Positions 7,891-17,880 are shown, counted from the stretch's first letter. The stretch: DNA of 64,000 nt from Bradyrhizobium diazoefficiens (GCF_018131015.1 NZ_JAFCJJ010000001.1:124001-188000); one strand, 5' to 3'. Notes: generated by a model not told the origin, from the letters alone. Program-made: numbers and translations.

Positions 7891-9624
7891 TTACTTCTTC
7901 TTCTGCAGGACGCTCTGCGGATTGAGGTTGCCGATGCGGCCGCTCTCCGAGCCCGCGGCCGGATCGATCACCGCGTTGATCAGCGTCGGCTTGCGTGAGG
8001 CCAGGGCCTCGCTGACGGCGCGCTTCAACTCGTCCGGCGAGGTCGCATTCACGCCGACGCCGCCAAAAGCTTCCATCATCTTGTCGTAGCGCGCGCCCTT
8101 GACGAACACGGTGGTCGCAGGATCCGCGTTGGCGCTGTTGACGTCGGTGCCGCGATAGATGCCGTCATTGTTGAAGATGACGACGCAGATCGGCAGGTTG
8201 TAGCGGCAGATGGTCTCGACTTCCATCCCGGAGAAACCGAAGGCCGAGTCGCCTTCCACCGCGAGCACGGGGTGGCCAGTCTCGAGCGCGGCCGCGATGG
8301 CCTGGCCCATGCCGATGCCCATCACGCCCCAGGTGCCGACGTCGAGACGCTTGCGAGGGCGGTACATGTCGATGACGCCGCGGGCGAGGTCGAGCGTGTT
8401 GGCGCCCTCGTTGACGAGGATCGCCTCGGGGTGGTCCTTGATGGCGTTCTTCAAGACGCCGAGCGCGCCGTGATAGTCCATCGGCGACTTGTTGTTCATG
8501 AGCTTCGGCGCCATCTTGGCGACGTTCTCGTCACGCTTGGTGGTGATCGCCTTGGTCCAGTCGGCCGGCGGCGCGGTCCAGCCCGCACCGATCGCCTGGT
8601 TGAACGCGGAGACGACCGAGCCGATGTCGCCGACCACGGGAGCGACGATCTCGACGTTGGAATCCATCTCCTTCGGCTCGATGTCGACCTGGATGAACTT
8701 CTTCGGCGCATCGCCCCAGCTCTTGCCCTTGCCGTGCGAGAGCAGCCAGTTCAGTCGCGCGCCGATCAGCATGACGACGTCGGAGTCCTTCAGCACGGTC
8801 GAGCGCGCAGCACCCGCGCACTGCGGATGCGTGTCGGGCAGGAGGCCCTTGGCCATGCTCATGGGCAGGAACGGCACGCCGCTCTTCTCGACGAAGGTCT
8901 TGATCTCCTCGTCGGCCTGCGCGTAGGCCGCGCCCTTGCCGAGGATGATGAGCGGGCGCTTTGCGCCCTTGAGCACGTCGAGCGCGCGCTTGATCGAGGC
9001 GGGCGAGGGGATCTGCGCGGGGGCTGCGTCGATCACCTTGACCAGCGACTTCCGGCCGGCGTCCGCGTTCATCACCTGGCCGAACAGCTTGGCCGGCAGG
9101 TCGAGATAGACGCCGCCCGGACGGCCGGAAACCGCGGCGCGGATGGCGCGGGCGAAACCGATGCCGATGTCCTGGGCGTGCAGCACGCGGTAGGCCGCCT
9201 TGCACAGCGGCTTTGCGATCGCGAGTTGGTCCATTTCCTCGTAGTCGCCCTGCTGCAGGTCGACGATCTCGCGCTCGGAGGAGCCGGAGACGAGGATCAT
9301 CGGGTAGCAATTGGTGGTGGCGTGGGCGAGCGCGGTGAGGCCGTTGAGGAAGCCGGGCGCCGAGACGGTGAGGCAGACGCCGGGCTTCTTGGTGAGGTAG
9401 CCGGCGATGCCTGCGGCGTAGCCGGCGTTCTGCTCGTGACGGAAGGAGATCACGCGAATGCCGGCGGCCTGCGCCATGCGGCCCAAATCCGTGATCGGGA
9501 TGCCCGGCACATTATAGATCGTGTTGATGCCGTTCAGCTTGAGCGCGTCGATGACGAGATGGAAGCCATCCGTCAGTTCCTGCTCGGTGCCCGGTGCTTC
9601 GGACTTGGTCGCGGTATTCAGCAT
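7891..9624 (-). CDS. oxc: Oxalyl-CoA decarboxylase
   Basis: This 577-residue thiamine-diphosphate enzyme converts oxalyl-CoA to formyl-CoA and CO2. The N-terminal domain carries the cofactor-activating glutamate in FRHEQNAGY (E64). The C-terminal domain carries the ThDP/Mg motif from [15 protein letters not shown] to FNNDGIY. The C-terminal [10 protein letters not shown] segment fits the flexible lid with the serine and arginine that contact the CoA substrate. Length and order match the Oxalobacter enzyme. It lies between the GntR regulator (gap 63 bases) and frc, all read leftwards, and forms with frc the complete catalytic cycle. The likely controller is the GntR protein through the operators at 10477 and 10558. 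Confidence 0.96.
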   Translation of the reverse strand: MLNTATKSEAPGTEQELTDGFHLVIDALKLNGINTIYNVPGIPITDLGRMAQAAGIRVISFRHEQNAGYAAGIAGYLTKKPGVCLTVSAPGFLNGLTALAHATTNCYPMILVSGSSEREIVDLQQGDYEEMDQLAIAKPLCKAAYRVLHAQDIGIGFARAIRAAVSGRPGGVYLDLPAKLFGQVMNADAGRKSLVKVIDAAPAQIPSPASIKRALDVLKGAKRPLIILGKGAAYAQADEEIKTFVEKSGVPFLPMSMAKGLLPDTHPQCAGAARSTVLKDSDVVMLIGARLNWLLSHGKGKSWGDAPKKFIQVDIEPKEMDSNVEIVAPVVGDIGSVVSAFNQAIGAGWTAPPADWTKAITTKRDENVAKMAPKLMNNKSPMDYHGALGVLKNAIKDHPEAILVNEGANTLDLARGVIDMYRPRKRLDVGTWGVMGIGMGQAIAAALETGHPVLAVEGDSAFGFSGMEVETICRYNLPICVVIFNNDGIYRGTDVNSANADPATTVFVKGARYDKMMEAFGGVGVNATSPDELKRAVSEALASRKPTLINAVIDPAAGSESGRIGNLNPQSVLQKKK

Positions 9625-9687
9625 GGGCCTTGTCTCCCTGGTCTCAAGGTAGGTGGGGCGAATGGCTCGCCCTTCTGGTGAACGTTG

Positions 9688-10419
9688 CTAGGTGAAGAGT
9701 TCCTGGCCATGCGCCTCGACGTAAGCGGCAAGGCCGAGGGTGTGATCGCGGGCGCGCTTCTCGGCGAGCTCGGTGTCGCGCGCCTCGAGGGCCTCGATCA
9801 TGGCGAGATGCTCGGGCAGCGAGGTCGCGGTGCGGTCCTTGCGTCCGATCGTCAGTTGCCGGTAGCCGCGCACGTGCAGCAGCAGGTCGTTGGTGAGGTC
9901 GACCAGCACCGGCGATTCCGACAGCGAGATCAGCGCCTGGTGGAAGGCGATGTTGGCGCGCGAATATTCCTCGACGTGATCCTCGGGCAGGCGGTCCTTG
10001 CCGAAATCCTTGAAGTAGTCGCGCAGCGCCGTGATGTCCTTCTTGCGCGCGGTCGTGGTGATGAGGCGCGCGGCCATGCTCTCGAGCGCGGCCCAGGCGC
10101 GGATCATGTCGACGATCTCGCTCTTGGTCCTTCGCACCACCATGATGCCGCGGCGCGGAACCGTCTTCACGAAACCGTCCTGCTCGAGCATCGCAATCGC
10201 TTCGCGGATCGGCGTGCGGCTGACACCCAGACGTTCGGACAACGCGCGCTCGTCCAGCATCACCGGCTCGGGCGTCGAGTAGATGTCCATCTTGAGGATG
10301 GCTTCCTTCAAGGCGTCATACGCCTTGTTCTTGAAGCTGCTCTCCGGGGCAATACGAACGATTGCGATATCTGCCTCGGCCATGTTCGGCAACGCCTTGG
10401 TTGGTTTCCGCAGTGACAC
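9688..10419 (-). CDS. GntR-family regulator (FCD type), probable oxalate-operon regulator
   Basis: This is a 243-residue GntR protein. The winged helix covers about residues 30-100 (KNKAYDALKEAILKMDIYS, then ALSERLGVSRTPIREAIAML), and an FCD-type helical effector domain follows, with the metal/ligand residues of the family (SRANIAFHQALISLSE and a late histidine in LPEHLAMIEAL). It is the first gene of the leftward oxalate operon and divergent from the acyl-CoA synthetase. The two TGGCATACC..ATGCCA palindromes between them have the form expected for FCD/FadR-like GntR proteins, so it likely regulates both directions and itself. The effector may be oxalyl-CoA, formyl-CoA or oxalate; this is not shown by the sequence. 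Confidence 0.92.
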   Translation of the reverse strand: MSLRKPTKALPNMAEADIAIVRIAPESSFKNKAYDALKEAILKMDIYSTPEPVMLDERALSERLGVSRTPIREAIAMLEQDGFVKTVPRRGIMVVRRTKSEIVDMIRAWAALESMAARLITTTARKKDITALRDYFKDFGKDRLPEDHVEEYSRANIAFHQALISLSESPVLVDLTNDLLLHVRGYRQLTIGRKDRTATSLPEHLAMIEALEARDTELAEKRARDHTLGLAAYVEAHGQELFT

Positions 10420-10476
10420 GACGAATCTCCTCCAGTGGGGAGTCGCCTTTTACAGGAATATTAACGGGAAAGTTTT

Positions 10477-10493
10477 TGGCATACCACATGCCA
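10477..10493. promoter_or_regulatory. GntR operator candidate 1 (TGGCATACCACATGCCA)
   Basis: This is an inverted repeat with outer arms TGGCAT / ATGCCA. It is 58 bases from the GntR start and just downstream of a leftward -35-like TTGACA (complement of 10497-10502), so it would cover the -10 region of the leftward promoter. It differs from operator 2 at one base. Confidence 0.75.
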
Positions 10494-10541
10494 GAATGTC
10501 AAGCTGGCTATTTTTTGCGGCGTTCTACCGCACCCGGCGGC

Positions 10542-10574
10542 TTGACAAGTTGGCTTCTGGCATACCAAATGCCA
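10542..10574 (+). promoter_or_regulatory. Rightward promoter with GntR operator candidate 2
   Basis: TTGACA at 10542-10547 is a consensus -35. The palindrome TGGCATACCAAATGCCA (10558-10574) covers the place where the -10 should be. A bound regulator would block the promoter of the acyl-CoA synthetase gene 161 bases downstream. It mirrors the leftward arrangement at 10477-10502. The rest of the 315-base gap (10420-10734) contains no other feature that could be supported. Confidence 0.7.
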
Positions 10575-10734
10575 TCGCCAGCCATTTTTGATCCAAGCCG
10601 GCGGAGTAATGTTGGCATTTGCGCCGCTCCGTCCCGCGGCATGGAACAGAGCGCGGCGATTGGCAAGCAATACGGGCAGCCGCAACACCGCGCGCGCTTT
10701 GCATAGAACGAACAGAGGTCAAGGGAGAAGCCAC

Positions 10735-12864
10735 ATGTCCAATTCCAAAGAAGCCGTCCGCAAGGTGCTTGACCAGGTCAAGGCAGACAACCGCACCAGC
10801 CTGACGGCGCCGGAAGGCAAGCTGGTCTGCGACGCCTACGGCATTCCGGTGCCGAAGGAAGGCGTGGCGAAGTCGGCGGGCGAGGCCGGCAAGATGGCGT
10901 CTTCCATGGGCTTTCCGGTGGTGATGAAGATCGTCTCGCCGGACATTCTCCACAAGACCGAAGCCGGCGGCGTCATCGTCGGCCTCAAGACGGCCGCGGA
11001 TGCCGAGAAGGCCTACGAGACCATCCTCGGTAACGCCAAGAAGTACAAGGCCGACGCCAAGATCGAAGGTGTCCAGGTGCAGCAAATGCTGGCCGGCGGT
11101 ACCGAGGTGATCGTCGGCTCGATCACCGACGGCTCGTTCGGCAAGCTCGTCGCCTTCGGCCTCGGCGGCGTGCTGGTCGAAGTGTTGAAGGACATCACTT
11201 TCCGCCTCGCGCCCGCGACCAAAGACGACGCGCTCTCGATGCTCGACGGCATCCAGGCCCATGAGATCCTCAAGGGCGTGCGCGGCGGCGAGCCGGTGAA
11301 CCGTGCGGCGCTTGCCGAAATCATCGTCAAGGTCTCGCAGCTGGTCAGCGATTTCCCGGAAATCGTCGAGCTCGACCTCAACCCGGTATTCGCGACGGCG
11401 AAGGACGCCACCGCCGCCGACGTCCGCATCGTCGTCGACTTCGCCTACAAGCCGAAGCCGAAGCCGCGCCCGACCGAGGAGATCGTTGCGGCCATGAACC
11501 GCATCATGCAGCCCAAGGCGGTCGCCGTGGTCGGCGCCTCCGCCGAGGACGGCAAGATCGGCAACTCCGTGATGAAGAACCTCATCAACGGCGGCTACAA
11601 GGGCGACATTTATCCGATCCATCCCAAGGCTGCCGACATCCTCGGCTACAAGGCCTACAAGAGCGTCAAGGACGTGCCGGGCGTGATCGACGTCGCGGTG
11701 TTCGCGATCCCCGCGAAGTTCGTGGCCGGAGCGCTCACCGAATGCGGCGAGAAGAAGATTCCGGGCGCGGTGCTGATCCCGTCGGGCTTTGCCGAGGCCG
11801 GCGCGCCGGAGCTGCAGGCCGAGATCGTCGAGGTCGGCAAGAAGTATGACATCCGCCTGATGGGGCCGAACATCTACGGCTTCTACTACACGCCGGCCAA
11901 TCTCTGCGCCACGTTCTGCACGGCCTATGACGTCAAGGGCCACGCGGCGCTGTCGTCGCAGTCGGGCGGCATCGGCATGGCCATCATCGGCTTCTCGCGT
12001 TCGGCCAAGATGGGCGTGTCGGCGATCGTCGGCCTCGGCAACAAGTCCGACATCGACGAGGACGATCTGCTCGCCTTCTTCGAACAGGATCCGAACACCA
12101 ATTTGATCGCGCAGCACTGCGAGGACCTCAAGGACGGCCGCGCCTTTGCGGAAGCCGCCAAGCGCGTCTCCAGGAAGAAGCCGGTCGTCGTCCTCAAGGC
12201 TGGCCGCACCTCGGCCGGCGCCAAGGCGGCGTCCTCGCACACCGGCGCGCTCGCCGGCAACGACAAGATCTACGAGGACGTCCTGGCGCAGTCGGGCGTG
12301 ATCCGCGCCCGCAGCTTGCGGCAACTGCTCGAATTCGCTCGCGGCGTGCCGGTGCTGCCGACACCGAAGGGCGAGAACGTCCTGATCATCACCGGTGCCG
12401 GCGGCTCGGGCGTGCTGCTGTCGGACTCCTGCGTCGACAACGGCCTGTCGCTGATGTCGATGCCGGCAGATCTGGACGCGGCCTTCCGCAAGTTCATCCC
12501 GCCGTTCGGCGCTGCCGGAAATCCTGTGGATATCACCGGCGGCGAGCCGCCGATCACCTATGTCAACACGGTGAAGCTCGGCCTGTCGGACGAGCGCATC
12601 CATTCGCTGATCCTCGGTTACTGGCACACCATCGTCACGCCGCCCATGGTATTCGCCCGCAACATGGTCGAGGTGAAGAAGGAGATGGAGGCAAAGGGCT
12701 TCGTGAAGCCGATGGTCGCCTCGCTCGCCGGCGACGTCGAGGTCGAGGAAGCCGCGGAATATCTCTACCAGAACGGCATCCCGGCCTACGCTTATTCCAC
12801 CGAGCTGCCGGTCGAGGTTCTCGGCGCCAAGTACAAGTGGGCGCGCGGAGCAGGGCTGCTCTGA
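10735..12864 (+). CDS. Acyl-CoA synthetase (NDP-forming), acetate-CoA ligase family
   Basis: This 709-residue enzyme of the ADP-forming acyl-CoA synthetase superfamily makes or breaks a CoA thioester with phosphorylation of ADP/ATP. The domain order is beta then alpha: an ATP-grasp domain in about residues 1-240 (LVCDAYGIPVPKEG, FPVVMKIVSPDILHKTEAGG, ELDLNPVF), then a CoA-binding Rossmann domain (RIMQPKAVAVVGASAEDGKIG) and succinyl-CoA-synthetase-like domains. The phosphohistidine motif SHTGALAG is present with H502. The start at 10735 follows AAGGGAGAAG; upstream in-frame starts would run through the promoter. The gene is divergent from the oxalate operon and shares its operators, so activation of oxalate or formate, or energy capture from formyl-CoA, is an inference. 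The acyl substrate is not determined by sequence. Confidence 0.88.
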   Translation: MSNSKEAVRKVLDQVKADNRTSLTAPEGKLVCDAYGIPVPKEGVAKSAGEAGKMASSMGFPVVMKIVSPDILHKTEAGGVIVGLKTAADAEKAYETILGNAKKYKADAKIEGVQVQQMLAGGTEVIVGSITDGSFGKLVAFGLGGVLVEVLKDITFRLAPATKDDALSMLDGIQAHEILKGVRGGEPVNRAALAEIIVKVSQLVSDFPEIVELDLNPVFATAKDATAADVRIVVDFAYKPKPKPRPTEEIVAAMNRIMQPKAVAVVGASAEDGKIGNSVMKNLINGGYKGDIYPIHPKAADILGYKAYKSVKDVPGVIDVAVFAIPAKFVAGALTECGEKKIPGAVLIPSGFAEAGAPELQAEIVEVGKKYDIRLMGPNIYGFYYTPANLCATFCTAYDVKGHAALSSQSGGIGMAIIGFSRSAKMGVSAIVGLGNKSDIDEDDLLAFFEQDPNTNLIAQHCEDLKDGRAFAEAAKRVSRKKPVVVLKAGRTSAGAKAASSHTGALAGNDKIYEDVLAQSGVIRARSLRQLLEFARGVPVLPTPKGENVLIITGAGGSGVLLSDSCVDNGLSLMSMPADLDAAFRKFIPPFGAAGNPVDITGGEPPITYVNTVKLGLSDERIHSLILGYWHTIVTPPMVFARNMVEVKKEMEAKGFVKPMVASLAGDVEVEEAAEYLYQNGIPAYAYSTELPVEVLGAKYKWARGAGLL

Positions 12865-12875
12865 TCTTGCTTTCG

Positions 12876-13014
12876 CCTCTCCCCGCGTGCGGGGAGAGGC
12901 CGAATTCGATCGCAGATCGAATTCGGGTGAGGGGGACTCTCCACGAGTCCGACTGTCACCGCCCTTGCGGAGACTCCCCCTCACCCTGACCCTCTCCCCG
13001 CACGCGGGGAGAGG
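12876..13014. repeat. Intergenic repeat element, family A copy 1
   Basis: The element is about 139 bases with inverted ends (CCTCTCCCCGCGTGCGGGGA on the left; CCTCTCCCCGCACGCGGGGA on the right). It has an inner GAATTCGATC / GATCGAATTC hairpin and a second GGAGACTCCCCCTCACC segment pairing with the GGGTGAGGGGGA part. The same layout recurs at 42859-42997 and 52690-52819. Here it fills the gap between the acyl-CoA synthetase stop and the IclR gene start. Confidence 0.9.
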
Positions 13015-13053
13015 GGAAGAAAGGATAGGGCGAGGGAGAACGGTCAGGTCGCG

Positions 13054-13891
13054 ATGGGCAAGAACGTGATCCGGCGCAAATCGCTCGAAGCCCGGTCGGC
13101 ATCGGAGGCCGATCGCGACGGCGGCGTGCAGTCGGTCGACCGCGCGCTGTCGATCATAGAGACCCTCGCCGAGGACGACGAAGGCTACCGCCTCAGCGAT
13201 CTCGCTGTCCGCACCGGCCTGTCGGCCTCCACCGTGCATCGGCTGCTGGCGACGCTGGAGAGCCGCCGCTTCGTGCAGTTCGACCGCGCCGAATCCAAAT
13301 GGCATGTCGGCGTCCGCAGCTTCACGGTTGGCGCAAGCTTCGCGCGGCGGCGCAATTTCTCTGCGCAGGCGATTCCCTACCTCCGCAAGCTGCGTGATCT
13401 CACCCGCGAGACCGCCAATCTCGCCGTGGTCGACGACGAATTCATCATCGTGCTGACGCGCATGGAGAGCCGCGAGATCATGCGCTCGCTGACCAAGGTC
13501 GGCGGGCGCGTCGCCATGGTGACGTCGGGCGTCGGCAAGGCGGTGCTCGCGACTTATTCGGACGAGGAGGTCGGGGCCGTGATCCGTCACCATGGCATGC
13601 CCCGCCTGACCGAGAAGTCGATCGTGCGGCCGAGCGACCTGTTCAAGGAGCTCGAAACGATCCGCAAGCAGGGCTATGCGATCGATGACGAGGAAGCGCA
13701 GACGGGCCTGCGGCTGCGTCGCCGCCGTTGTCTACAACGCGCTGGCCGAGCCGCTCGCGGCGATCTCGGTCTCCGGCATGACCAGCCGCATGACCGACGA
13801 GCGCTTGCCGGAAGTCGGCCGCATCGTGCGCGAAACGGCCGGGGAGCTGACGGCGGCCCTCGGCGGGGTGATGCCGACCGCCTGCCTGTAG
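13054..13891 (+). pseudogene. IclR-family regulator, disrupted by a one-base frameshift
   Basis: The frame from 13054 encodes an IclR winged helix (SVDRALSIIETLAED, LSDLAVRTGLSASTVHRLLA) and most of the effector domain (SGVGKAVLATYSDEE, DDEEAQTGLR). At about 13711-13714 (CGGC) one extra base moves the conserved end into the next frame. That frame then reads CVAAVVYNALAEPLAAISVS and ends at 13891 as ..GGVMPTACL. Removing one G restores a 278-residue protein of normal IclR length. As it stands the first frame continues to 14037 with low-complexity R-rich sequence and overlaps the next gene. Either the gene is inactive or the base is a sequencing error. It sits upstream of the TctCBA transporter, which it would be expected to regulate. 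Confidence 0.85.
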
Positions 13892-13991
13892 GGAACCCGG
13901 GGATGTCGCTGGACAGATCGGCCATTTTGGCTGATATGCGACCAAGCGACACAATGCGGCAAACGCCCGCACGAGCCCGGAGAATGCCCCT

Positions 13992-14960
13992 ATGTTTCAA
14001 TTTCCCGCGCGCCTTGTCGGCGCAGCCGTCGCGCTGAGCCTGGCGGCAGCCAGCCCGACATTCGCCCAGCAGCTCGAACTCAAGCTGATGGCGCCGGCGG
14101 CACCGGGCGGGGGCTGGGACCAGACCGCGCGTTCGATGCAGCAGGCGCTGGTTGCCTCCGGCGTCGCGCGCAGTGTCCAGGTCACCAACGTTCCCGGCGC
14201 CGGCGGAAGCGTCGGCATCGCCCAGTTCGTCAACGGCTCCAAGGGTGACGGCCACCAGCTGATGGTCAACGGCTTCGTCATGGTGGGCGCGCTCGCCATG
14301 AACAAGTCGCCGGTGACGCTCGATCAGGTGACGCCGATCGCGCGCCTCACCGAGGAAATTCAGGTGATCGTGGTTCCCGCGAATTCGCCGATCAAGAATG
14401 CGCAGGATCTGGCCGCGGCGGTGAAGGCCGATATCGCCAAGGTGACTTTCGCGGGCGGCTCGGCCGGCGGCGTGGACCATATGATGGCGGCGTTGTTCGC
14501 CGGCGCGGTCGGCGCCGACGCGAAGAAGATCAACTACATCCCGTTCTCCGGCGGCGGCGAATCGCTGGCGGCAATTCTCGGCGGCAAGGTCACGGCCGGC
14601 ATTTCGGGGCTGAGCGAATATGACGGGCAGATCAAGTCGGGCAAGCTGCGCGCGATCGGCGTGACCTCGGAGAAGCGCATCGCGGGCGTCGATATTCCGA
14701 CCTTCAAGGAGCAGGGCATCGACCTCGTGATCGCCAACTGGCGTTCGGTGGTCGCACCTCCCGGCATCACGCCCGAGCAGAAGAAGACGCTGAGCGATGC
14801 GGTCGAGAAGATGGTGAAGTCGGACGCCTGGAAGGAGATCCTCAAGCAGAAGGGCTGGGAGGACGCCTATCTCGGCGGCGACGCCTTCGCCGACTTCCTG
14901 AAGAAGGAAACCGTGCGCGTCACCGACGTGCTGAAATCGGTCGGCCTCGTCAAGTCATGA
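13992..14960 (+). CDS. tctC: Tripartite tricarboxylate transporter substrate-binding protein
   Basis: This is a 322-residue periplasmic solute receptor of the Bug/TctC family. A signal peptide (about residues 1-25, ending TFAQQ) is followed by the family's [14 protein letters not shown] motif that binds the carboxylate, then [13 protein letters not shown] and [16 protein letters not shown]. The C-terminal part ([19 protein letters not shown] and APPGITPEQ) is also typical. It is the first gene of a tctCBA operon and overlaps tctB by four bases. The imported compound, a di- or tricarboxylate or similar acid, cannot be told from sequence. The frameshifted IclR gene upstream may have been the local regulator. 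Confidence 0.93.
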   Translation: MFQFPARLVGAAVALSLAAASPTFAQQLELKLMAPAAPGGGWDQTARSMQQALVASGVARSVQVTNVPGAGGSVGIAQFVNGSKGDGHQLMVNGFVMVGALAMNKSPVTLDQVTPIARLTEEIQVIVVPANSPIKNAQDLAAAVKADIAKVTFAGGSAGGVDHMMAALFAGAVGADAKKINYIPFSGGGESLAAILGGKVTAGISGLSEYDGQIKSGKLRAIGVTSEKRIAGVDIPTFKEQGIDLVIANWRSVVAPPGITPEQKKTLSDAVEKMVKSDAWKEILKQKGWEDAYLGGDAFADFLKKETVRVTDVLKSVGLVKS

Positions 14961-15442
14961 CCTCTGGCGATCCCGTCCAGCCGCCGCGACGCGTCGACCG
15001 CGCCGGCATTGTCATCGCTGCTTTGCTCGCGGTGCTCGCCGTGGTGCTGGTCTGGGATACACGCGTCCTGCAAACGACCACGATGTACGGGATGGGGCCG
15101 GAGGTGATGCCGGTCGTGGTCGCAAGCGGCCTTGCGCTGCTTGCGATCGGCAATTTCATCGACGCGCTGCGCGGCAGTCTGCCGGCGCGCGAGAGCGCCG
15201 ATCCCGTGCCTGTGGCCCTGATCCTCGTCGGCCTTGCGCTGCTGATCGCGATCATCGGCTTCGGCGGCGGTTTCATCATGGCGACGTCGGCGCTGTTCGT
15301 CACGACGTCGGCGGCCTTCGGGCGCCGCGCCATCCTCGTCGACGCCATCATCGCCCTCGTCATGTCCACCCTGATCTATCTCGCGTTCGACCGTCTGTTG
15401 ACGTTGAGCCTTCCGACTGGCCTCTTGGAGCGACTGCTGTGA
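14957..15442 (+). CDS. tctB: Tripartite tricarboxylate transporter small membrane subunit
   Basis: This 161-residue membrane protein has four predicted hydrophobic segments ([73 protein letters not shown]). This is the TctB pattern: the small subunit that partners TctA in proton- or sodium-driven uptake. It overlaps tctC (ATGA at 14957) and tctA (GTGA at 15439), so the three are translationally coupled. TctB proteins diverge strongly, so the call leans on position, size and topology. Confidence 0.88.
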   Translation: MTSGDPVQPPRRVDRAGIVIAALLAVLAVVLVWDTRVLQTTTMYGMGPEVMPVVVASGLALLAIGNFIDALRGSLPARESADPVPVALILVGLALLIAIIGFGGGFIMATSALFVTTSAAFGRRAILVDAIIALVMSTLIYLAFDRLLTLSLPTGLLERLL

Positions 15443-16941
15443 TCGACACCTTTGCCGCGCTCGCCCACGGCATGGCGGTCGCCGTCCAGCCGATGAACCT
15501 GCTCTATGCGCTGATCGGCGTGTTCCTCGGCACGGCGGTGGGCGTGCTGCCCGGCATCGGCCCGGCGCTGACGGTCGCGCTGCTGCTGCCGGTGACCTAC
15601 AAGCTCGACCCCGGCGGCTCGCTGATCATGTTTGCCGGCATCTATTACGGCGGCATGTATGGCGGATCGACCACCGCGATCCTGATCAACACGCCCGGCG
15701 AGAGCGCCTCGATGGCGACCGCGCTCGAGGGCAACAAGATGGCCAAGGCCGGCCGCGGCGGGCCGGCGCTGGCGACATCGGCGATCGGCTCCTTCGTCGC
15801 CGGCACCATCGCCACCCTTGGTCTCGCTTTTCTCGCCCCGTGGCTGGTCGATTTCGCCGTGCGTTTTGGCCCGGAGGACTATTTCGCGCTGATGTGCGTC
15901 GCCTTCATCACGGTGTCGGCGACGTTCGGAGATTCCCCGGTCCGCGGCCTGACCAGCCTGTTCATTGGCCTGACGCTCGGCCTCGTCGGCATCGACAAGC
16001 TGACCGGCCAGGCGCGGCTCGCGTTCGGCGTCCCCGAACTGCTCGACGGCGTCGAGGTGACGACGCTCGCGGTCGGCCTGTTCGCGGTGGGCGAGGCGCT
16101 CTACGTCGCATCGCGCCGCCATCACACCGAGGAGAAGCTCGAGCCGGTGCGCGGCTCGCTGTGGATGACGAAGGAAGACTGGAAACGGTCGTGGAGGCCA
16201 TGGCTGCGCGGCACCATGTTCGGCTTCCCGATCGGCGCGCTGCCCGCGGGCGGCGCGGAGATCCCGACATTCCTGTCCTATTCCACCGAGAAGCGGCTCA
16301 CCAAATATCCGGACGAGTTCGGCAAGGGCGCGATCGAGGGCGTGGCGGGGCCGGAAGCTGCCAACAACGCCTCCGCCGCCGGCACGCTGGTGCCGCTCCT
16401 GACGCTGGGATTGCCGACCTCGGCGACGGCCGCGATGATGCTGGCGGGCTTCCAGCAATACGGCCTCAATCCGGGGCCGCTGCTGTTCGCCGAGCGGCCT
16501 GACCTCGTGTGGGGCCTGATCGCAAGTCTCTTCATCGCCAACTGCATGCTGCTGGTGCTCAACCTGCCGCTGGTCGGCCTGTGGGTGCGGCTGCTCGCGA
16601 TCCCGCAGCCATGGCTCTATGCCGGCATTCTCGTTTTCGCGACCATGGGCACCATCGCTGCAAAGCCGTCGGTGGTCGAATTGTCGATGCTGGCGGGTTT
16701 TGGCGTGCTCGGCTTCCTGATGCGCCGGTTCGATTTCCCGATCGCGCCCCTCGTCGTCGGCCTGATCCTCGGCCCGATCGCCGAGAGCCAGTTGCGCCGC
16801 GCCCTCGCGATCAGCCTCGGCGATCCCATGACGCTGCTCCAGAGCCCGATCTCGGCTACACTGCTTGGCGTCGCGTTGATCGCGCTGCTGGCGCCGTTCG
16901 TGTTGAAGGGGCTGGGGCGGTTCAAGGCCAGCGAGGATTAG
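15439..16941 (+). CDS. tctA: Tripartite tricarboxylate transporter large membrane subunit
   Basis: This is a 500-residue polytopic membrane protein with the TctA signatures: [20 protein letters not shown] near residue 40, [20 protein letters not shown] near 70, and the inverted second-half copy [20 protein letters not shown] with [20 protein letters not shown]. These glycine/proline-rich loops form the transport core of the large subunit. The GTG start overlaps the tctB stop. It ends the transporter operon; the next gene (NYN protein) is 53 bases on and of a different type. Confidence 0.94.
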   Translation: MIDTFAALAHGMAVAVQPMNLLYALIGVFLGTAVGVLPGIGPALTVALLLPVTYKLDPGGSLIMFAGIYYGGMYGGSTTAILINTPGESASMATALEGNKMAKAGRGGPALATSAIGSFVAGTIATLGLAFLAPWLVDFAVRFGPEDYFALMCVAFITVSATFGDSPVRGLTSLFIGLTLGLVGIDKLTGQARLAFGVPELLDGVEVTTLAVGLFAVGEALYVASRRHHTEEKLEPVRGSLWMTKEDWKRSWRPWLRGTMFGFPIGALPAGGAEIPTFLSYSTEKRLTKYPDEFGKGAIEGVAGPEAANNASAAGTLVPLLTLGLPTSATAAMMLAGFQQYGLNPGPLLFAERPDLVWGLIASLFIANCMLLVLNLPLVGLWVRLLAIPQPWLYAGILVFATMGTIAAKPSVVELSMLAGFGVLGFLMRRFDFPIAPLVVGLILGPIAESQLRRALAISLGDPMTLLQSPISATLLGVALIALLAPFVLKGLGRFKASED

Positions 16942-16994
16942 CCGTCACGACGCACGCGCCTTCTGTCGCTGCGTCCATCCCGTGGGGAAACGCC

Positions 16995-17795
16995 ATGCCG
17001 TCCGAACTTCGCTCGCCCCGTCTCGCCGTCCTGATCGATGCCGACAATGCGTCCGCCAAGATCGCGGACGGGCTGTTCGAGGAGATTGCCAAGATCGGCG
17101 AGGCCAGCGTCCGCCGTATCTACGGCGACTTCTCCAGTGCGCGGTCCAGGGGCTGGGCTGACATCCTGTCGAAGCACGCCATCATCCCGCAGCAGCAGTT
17201 CGCCTACACGACGGGGAAAAATGCGTCGGACATCACGCTGGTCATTGACGCCATGGACCTGCTTCACAGCGGCCGGTTCGACGGCTTCTGCCTGGTGTCA
17301 TCAGACAGCGACTTTACCCGCCTTGCCGCCCGCATCCGGGAGCAGGGCGTCGATGTCTTTGGATTCGGCGAGCACAAGACCCCGGAAAGTTTTCGGCAGG
17401 CCTGCCGCCGGTTCGTCTATACCGAGAACCTTCTGGCGGCGCCGGCGAACAACCAGGACACGGCTCTCAAGTCGTCGTCGCTGCAGCCGCCGGATGCTGC
17501 AACTCCCATCATCAAGAAGGTCATCACCCAGATGGAAAGCGAAGACGGCTGGGTGACGCTCGGGGAGGTCGGCCGGCAGCTCGCCAATCTGGCTTCCGAT
17601 TTCGATCCGAGGACGTTCGGCTTCCGCAAGCTGAGCGACCTCGTGCGCAAGACCAATTCGTTCGAGATCGATGAGCCGAAGGGCCGGTCGATGCGAATTC
17701 GGGTCAAGCCCATTGCCGCGGCGCCGCCGAGAACGCGGAACCGGCGCAGGCCCGCGAATCGAGGGGCTGCGGCGGCGACGCCGCCCAAAGCGTAA
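16995..17795 (+). CDS. NYN (PIN-like RNase) domain protein with C-terminal OST-HTH/LOTUS domain
   Basis: This is a 266-residue protein of the LabA/DUF88-like NYN group. The PIN-like nuclease fold has acidic residues in VLIDADNAS (D15, D17), ITLVIDAMDLLHSG, and LVSSDSDFTRLA, which form the metal site. The C-terminal half (about 160-235: IIKKVITQMESEDGWVTLGE, FDPRTFGFRKLSDLVRKT, FEIDE) is a typical OST-HTH/LOTUS RNA-binding domain, followed by a basic Arg/Ala tail. A longer in-frame start far upstream lies inside tctA and is rejected. The role is probably RNA cleavage or turnover; no substrate is known. It stands alone between the transporter and adenine deaminase. Confidence 0.88.
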   Translation: MPSELRSPRLAVLIDADNASAKIADGLFEEIAKIGEASVRRIYGDFSSARSRGWADILSKHAIIPQQQFAYTTGKNASDITLVIDAMDLLHSGRFDGFCLVSSDSDFTRLAARIREQGVDVFGFGEHKTPESFRQACRRFVYTENLLAAPANNQDTALKSSSLQPPDAATPIIKKVITQMESEDGWVTLGEVGRQLANLASDFDPRTFGFRKLSDLVRKTNSFEIDEPKGRSMRIRVKPIAAAPPRTRNRRRPANRGAAAATPPKA

Positions 17796-17880
17796 GCAGG
17801 CGTCCCGCTATATTTGAGCTTGCTCCGAGGGACACAGGGCGTAACCATCGCTTGGCCGTAACGTCCACGCGAGGGTCCAG

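Noticed and set aside
12876..13014. CRISPR-like repeat array
   Set aside because: The repeats are single dispersed palindromic elements, not regularly spaced direct repeats with unique spacers.
10525..13593. A 1022-codon open frame on the minus strand
   Set aside because: It lies opposite the acyl-CoA synthetase and the IclR gene, has the biased R/H/D/L-rich composition of antisense frames in G+C-rich DNA, and runs through the promoter operators.
13676..13891. A separate 71-codon plus-strand gene
   Set aside because: It is the frameshifted end of the IclR regulator, not an independent gene.
16509..16994. N-terminal extension of the NYN protein
   Set aside because: It lies inside tctA in another frame; the NYN fold begins directly after the ATG at 16995.
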